Source: Methylococcaceae bacterium UBA659 (GTDB lineage Bacteria > Pseudomonadota > Gammaproteobacteria > Methylococcales > Methylomonadaceae). Taken from it: a DNA stretch of 7,702 nt. Numbering within the stretch: position 1 is the first letter of the stretch; the number at the start of each line of letters is the position of its first letter. Where the stretch lies: contig DBNZ01000205.1 in assembly GCA_002299495.1 (NCBI GenBank), forward strand, positions 1 through 7,702. The letters run 5' to 3'. The notes below the pieces were generated by a model. That model searched no databases and was not told where the DNA came from. It saw nothing but the letters and a program-made list of their open reading frames with translations. Below, piece by piece: positions 5,912 through 7,702 of the stretch. Position numbers and translations under genes: made by a program.

Positions 5912-6925
5912 ATGCTCATGCAACATTTCCGCTTGTCCCTAATTGTCACTGCCATTTGCTTTGTCGGCGCGGCTTATTGGGGTGGCCTAACCGCCGTTTT
6001 CATCGTAGCCGTCCTAGGTGTCCTTGAAGTTAGCCTATCATTTGACAATGCGGTTGTTAACGCATCCATACTAAAACGTATGGATGAACGCTGGCAACAG
6101 TATTTTTTGACCTGGGGCATATTAATCGCCGTTTTTGGCATGCGCTTGTTATTCCCTATCGCGATCGTATCTGCCGTCACTGGCATCGGTTTTGGCGGGG
6201 TAGCGGATATGGCGCTACACGACCCCGACCAATATTCCACTTACCTGTCAGAATCCCATGTACAAATCGCCGCCTTTGGCGGCATGTTCCTATTGATGGT
6301 GTTTTTCTCATTTATTTTTGATGAAGGCAGGGAGCTGCATTGGCTAGGCTATATCGAGAAAAAAATGGCCAGTTTCGGCAAATTGGCATCCATTGAGGTG
6401 GTGGCCGCACTCAGTTTATTGTTGGTCGCCCAAAATTTACTCCCCGAGGATATCCGCTTGAAGGCCTTGGTCTCAGGTGTTTCCGGGGTCATTTTGTTCG
6501 TAATTGTCGACAGTTTGTCAGCTTTATTTAAAGATGAAGAAGAAGGCGAGCAATTAACCGAAGTGCTTAAAAAAGGTAGCATGATGAGCTTTCTTTATCT
6601 GGAAGTGTTGGATGCTTCATTTTCATTTGACGGCGTTATTGCGGCGTTTGCCATCACAAAGGATGTCATTATCATCATGCTAGGCCTAGCTATTGGCGCG
6701 ATGTTTGTCAGGAGCTTAACCGTATACCTGGTTCGCCAAGGCACATTAGACCAGTATGTATTCCTAGAACACGGCGCCCATTACGCTATCGGGGCTTTAG
6801 CAAGCATTATGCTTATCGGCATGAACCATGAAATACCCGAAGTCATCACCGGATTGGTAGGCGCCGTACTGATTGGCTTATCGGTTTATTCATCCATCCA
6901 ATACAAAAAAAATCAGCTTAACTGA
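5912..6925 (+). CDS. DUF475 family integral membrane protein (TerC-like)
   Basis: This is a multi-pass inner-membrane protein of the DUF475 family, related to TerC-type and LysE-superfamily proteins. Some TerC-like relatives export manganese or influence tellurite resistance, but no substrate is established for DUF475, so transport of a metal ion is inference. The 337 residues show about eight hydrophobic segments and two family-typical acidic membrane motifs: LEVSLSFDNAVVNA (38-51, Glu39 and Asp45) and LEVLDASFSFDGVIAA (230-245, Glu231, Asp234 and Asp240). Their similarity reflects the internal duplication known in this fold. An acidic loop lies at 207-213 (KDEEEGE). Translation may begin at 5912 (MLMQHF) or 5918 (MQHFRLSL), because AAGG precedes both; the second gives 335 residues. 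It stands alone, divergent from mtnB and convergent with the following gene. Confidence 0.88.
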   Translation: MLMQHFRLSLIVTAICFVGAAYWGGLTAVFIVAVLGVLEVSLSFDNAVVNASILKRMDERWQQYFLTWGILIAVFGMRLLFPIAIVSAVTGIGFGGVADMALHDPDQYSTYLSESHVQIAAFGGMFLLMVFFSFIFDEGRELHWLGYIEKKMASFGKLASIEVVAALSLLLVAQNLLPEDIRLKALVSGVSGVILFVIVDSLSALFKDEEEGEQLTEVLKKGSMMSFLYLEVLDASFSFDGVIAAFAITKDVIIIMLGLAIGAMFVRSLTVYLVRQGTLDQYVFLEHGAHYAIGALASIMLIGMNHEIPEVITGLVGAVLIGLSVYSSIQYKKNQLN

Positions 6926-6936
6926 TGTTTAGTGGC

Positions 6937-6954
6937 TAACTCGTTGCCGAGTTA
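6937..6954 (+). terminator. Hairpin between convergent genes, possible weak terminator
   Basis: A 7-bp perfect inverted repeat TAACTCG-TTGC-CGAGTTA lies 12 bases after the DUF475 stop and is followed by TTGTTTGTTGG, a broken T-tract. It could end the plus-strand transcript. Its right arm contains the TAA stop codon of the minus-strand gene that starts at 7461, so it might not serve as an efficient terminator for that gene. The stem is modest in GC, hence the guarded confidence. Confidence 0.5.
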
Positions 6955-7461
6955 TTGTTTGTTGGCCGCCTCCAAATAGCGGTTCAGGGCTATCCGGATC
7001 AATAAAATCGTGATGGCGGTTGGATACAACAAATAATGCTCGGATAAACCTAAACTGATAAAAACCACCGTCATGACCAGCCAAAGTTGGAGACGGCTAT
7101 TTCTTGCCATTGCAGACATATAGCCCAATGTTTCTTGATCAAGTTTAGACTGTGGGCTTAACAACATCAGCTCGATCAACGCCCCTATGAACACAAAGTA
7201 CAACGGAAACATAAAAAAGAACGGGGATTCTTCCTTAAACAAAGTCCGCCAATAAGAAAACCAAACCAGCAACGAGCTTACGGCAAAAACATCGTGAAAG
7301 ATAATGGCTTTATTCTTCTTCAATAAGGCGATGGCAAAAGAACCTAGACAAATACCAAGGCCTGAATATAAAACAACCGTGTTTTCAATCAGTGGCAACC
7401 ATGAACTGTTCGATTGCACCAAAAAGCTTAAGGCCAAGCTAAAAATAATAAATAAGAACAC
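6952..7461 (-). CDS. Hypothetical multi-pass membrane protein
   Basis: The family is not recognised. The 169-residue product is strongly hydrophobic, with probable membrane segments at about 2-15, 28-47, 57-71, 81-102, 125-140 and 143-158. Basic stretches follow several of them (KKNK at 48-51, RNSR at 120-123), consistent with inner-membrane topology. There is no lipobox, enzyme motif or clear metal-binding cluster; conspicuous features are FFFMFPLYFVF (81-91) and a polar loop SPQSKLDQE (102-110). The start is GTG at 7461: GGAG lies nine bases upstream (7471-7474), an in-frame TAA stands directly in front, and the next in-frame Met is past residue 80. It converges on the DUF475 gene with 26 bp between stop codons. 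It could be a transporter accessory or an uncharacterised membrane family, and no role is claimed. Confidence 0.75.
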   Translation of the reverse strand: MFLFIIFSLALSFLVQSNSSWLPLIENTVVLYSGLGICLGSFAIALLKKNKAIIFHDVFAVSSLLVWFSYWRTLFKEESPFFFMFPLYFVFIGALIELMLLSPQSKLDQETLGYMSAMARNSRLQLWLVMTVVFISLGLSEHYLLYPTAITILLIRIALNRYLEAANKQ

Positions 7462-7470
7462 GATCGCTTA

Positions 7471-7474
7471 CTCC
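7471..7474 (-). promoter_or_regulatory. Shine-Dalgarno site deciding the GTG start of the membrane protein
   Basis: GGAG on the minus strand lies nine bases before the GTG at 7461. Together with the in-frame TAA just upstream, it makes that GTG the only reasonable start of the gene. Confidence 0.55.
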
Positions 7475-7625
7475 GGGTAGAGGGGGAAAAGTGAAAACAA
7501 AGGCTTATGATAAGACCAACTCTGTATAGTGAACCCCAAAATTAGGACCATCCCTTAAGAAATCGCTGAACAAACAGTCGATATCCAGATTGGCCGGATG
7601 GTTTTCAGATTTTTTAAAATTTCAT

Positions 7626-7680
7626 ACGCCATTTGGCGTGCCGTTTTAAACGGCTTCTCGGTTTCCAGCCCAGTTTGGGC
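7626..7680. repeat. Three consecutive perfect inverted repeats
   Basis: Within 55 bases there are three hairpin-forming repeats: ACGCCA-TT-TGGCGT (7626-7639), GCCGTTT-T-AAACGGC (7640-7654) and GCCCA-GTT-TGGGC (7668-7680). The first two abut directly. None is followed by a clean T-run on the plus strand. On the minus strand, AAATTTTAAAAAATC follows the first hairpin without a T-tract. They may belong to a REP-like or miniature mobile element, or to a structured RNA continuing past the window edge. Confidence 0.6.
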
Positions 7681-7702
7681 GGATTTGCCCCTAGGCGGCG
7701 GA

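Larger units (their letters stand above)
7462..7702. other. Right-end region without a clear intact gene; possible remnant or element
   Basis: No complete gene is visible in these 241 bases. On the minus strand a frame is open from the window edge to a TAA at 7555-7557 (48 codons, including KTARQMAYEILKNLKTIRP). A neighbouring frame is open from 7621 to a TAA at 7505-7507 (38 codons, including NHPANLDIDCLFSDFL). The two overlap around 7555-7621. Together they could be one coding sequence broken by a frameshift, or chance openness. The sequence GTGAACCCCAAAATTAGGA (about 7529-7546) resembles the end of an insertion sequence in style, but no partner repeat is in the window. Neither protein segment was recognised. 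Confidence 0.3.

Noticed and set aside
5974..6582. Minus-strand open frames of 88 and 77 codons within the DUF475 gene
   Set aside because: They are antisense to a well-supported membrane-protein gene and show no recognisable domain.

Overview
The window is ordinary bacterial chromosome of about 7.7 kb with moderate GC. It looks gammaproteobacterial. The mtnB-mtnD-mtnC order, the SSB with its DDGIPF tail and the aa3-type oxidase genes fit that class. A Methylococcales-like (methanotroph) host is a guess from overall gene content, not something the sequence proves. No rRNA, tRNA, CRISPR array or intact mobile element was seen.

Layout. Positions 1-2486 (minus strand) hold a terminal-oxidase operon: coxB, encoding subunit II with two fused cytochrome c domains, followed by coxA, encoding subunit I and cut by the left window edge. 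A putative promoter lies near 2609-2637. Just upstream on the same strand is ssb (2678-3109). A short divergent region separates ssb from a plus-strand gene for a His/Tyr/Arg-rich lipoprotein (3261-3770). The 3' end of that gene overlaps the end of mtnC by four bases. Positions 3767-5638 (minus strand) are a tightly overlapping methionine-salvage operon, mtnB-mtnD-mtnC. A 273-bp divergent spacer follows, then a plus-strand gene for a DUF475/TerC-like integral membrane protein (5912-6925). It converges on a minus-strand gene for an unrecognised multi-pass membrane protein (6952-7461), with a hairpin in the junction. The last 240 bases have no clear gene, but carry three consecutive perfect inverted repeats and broken reading frames.

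How the genes work together. CoxB and CoxA form the catalytic core of a cytochrome c oxidase. The intended electron path is the fused haem c domains, then CuA, haem a and the haem a3-CuB site. MtnB, MtnC and MtnD catalyse three successive steps that turn methylthioribulose-1-phosphate into the 2-keto acid precursor of methionine. The remaining genes (ssb, lipoprotein, DUF475 protein, membrane protein) have no evident functional link to these pathways.

I found no convincing new multi-gene system. The points most worth checking are the duplicated haem domains of CoxB, the unusual lipoprotein with its tail-to-tail overlap, and the structured, gene-less right end.
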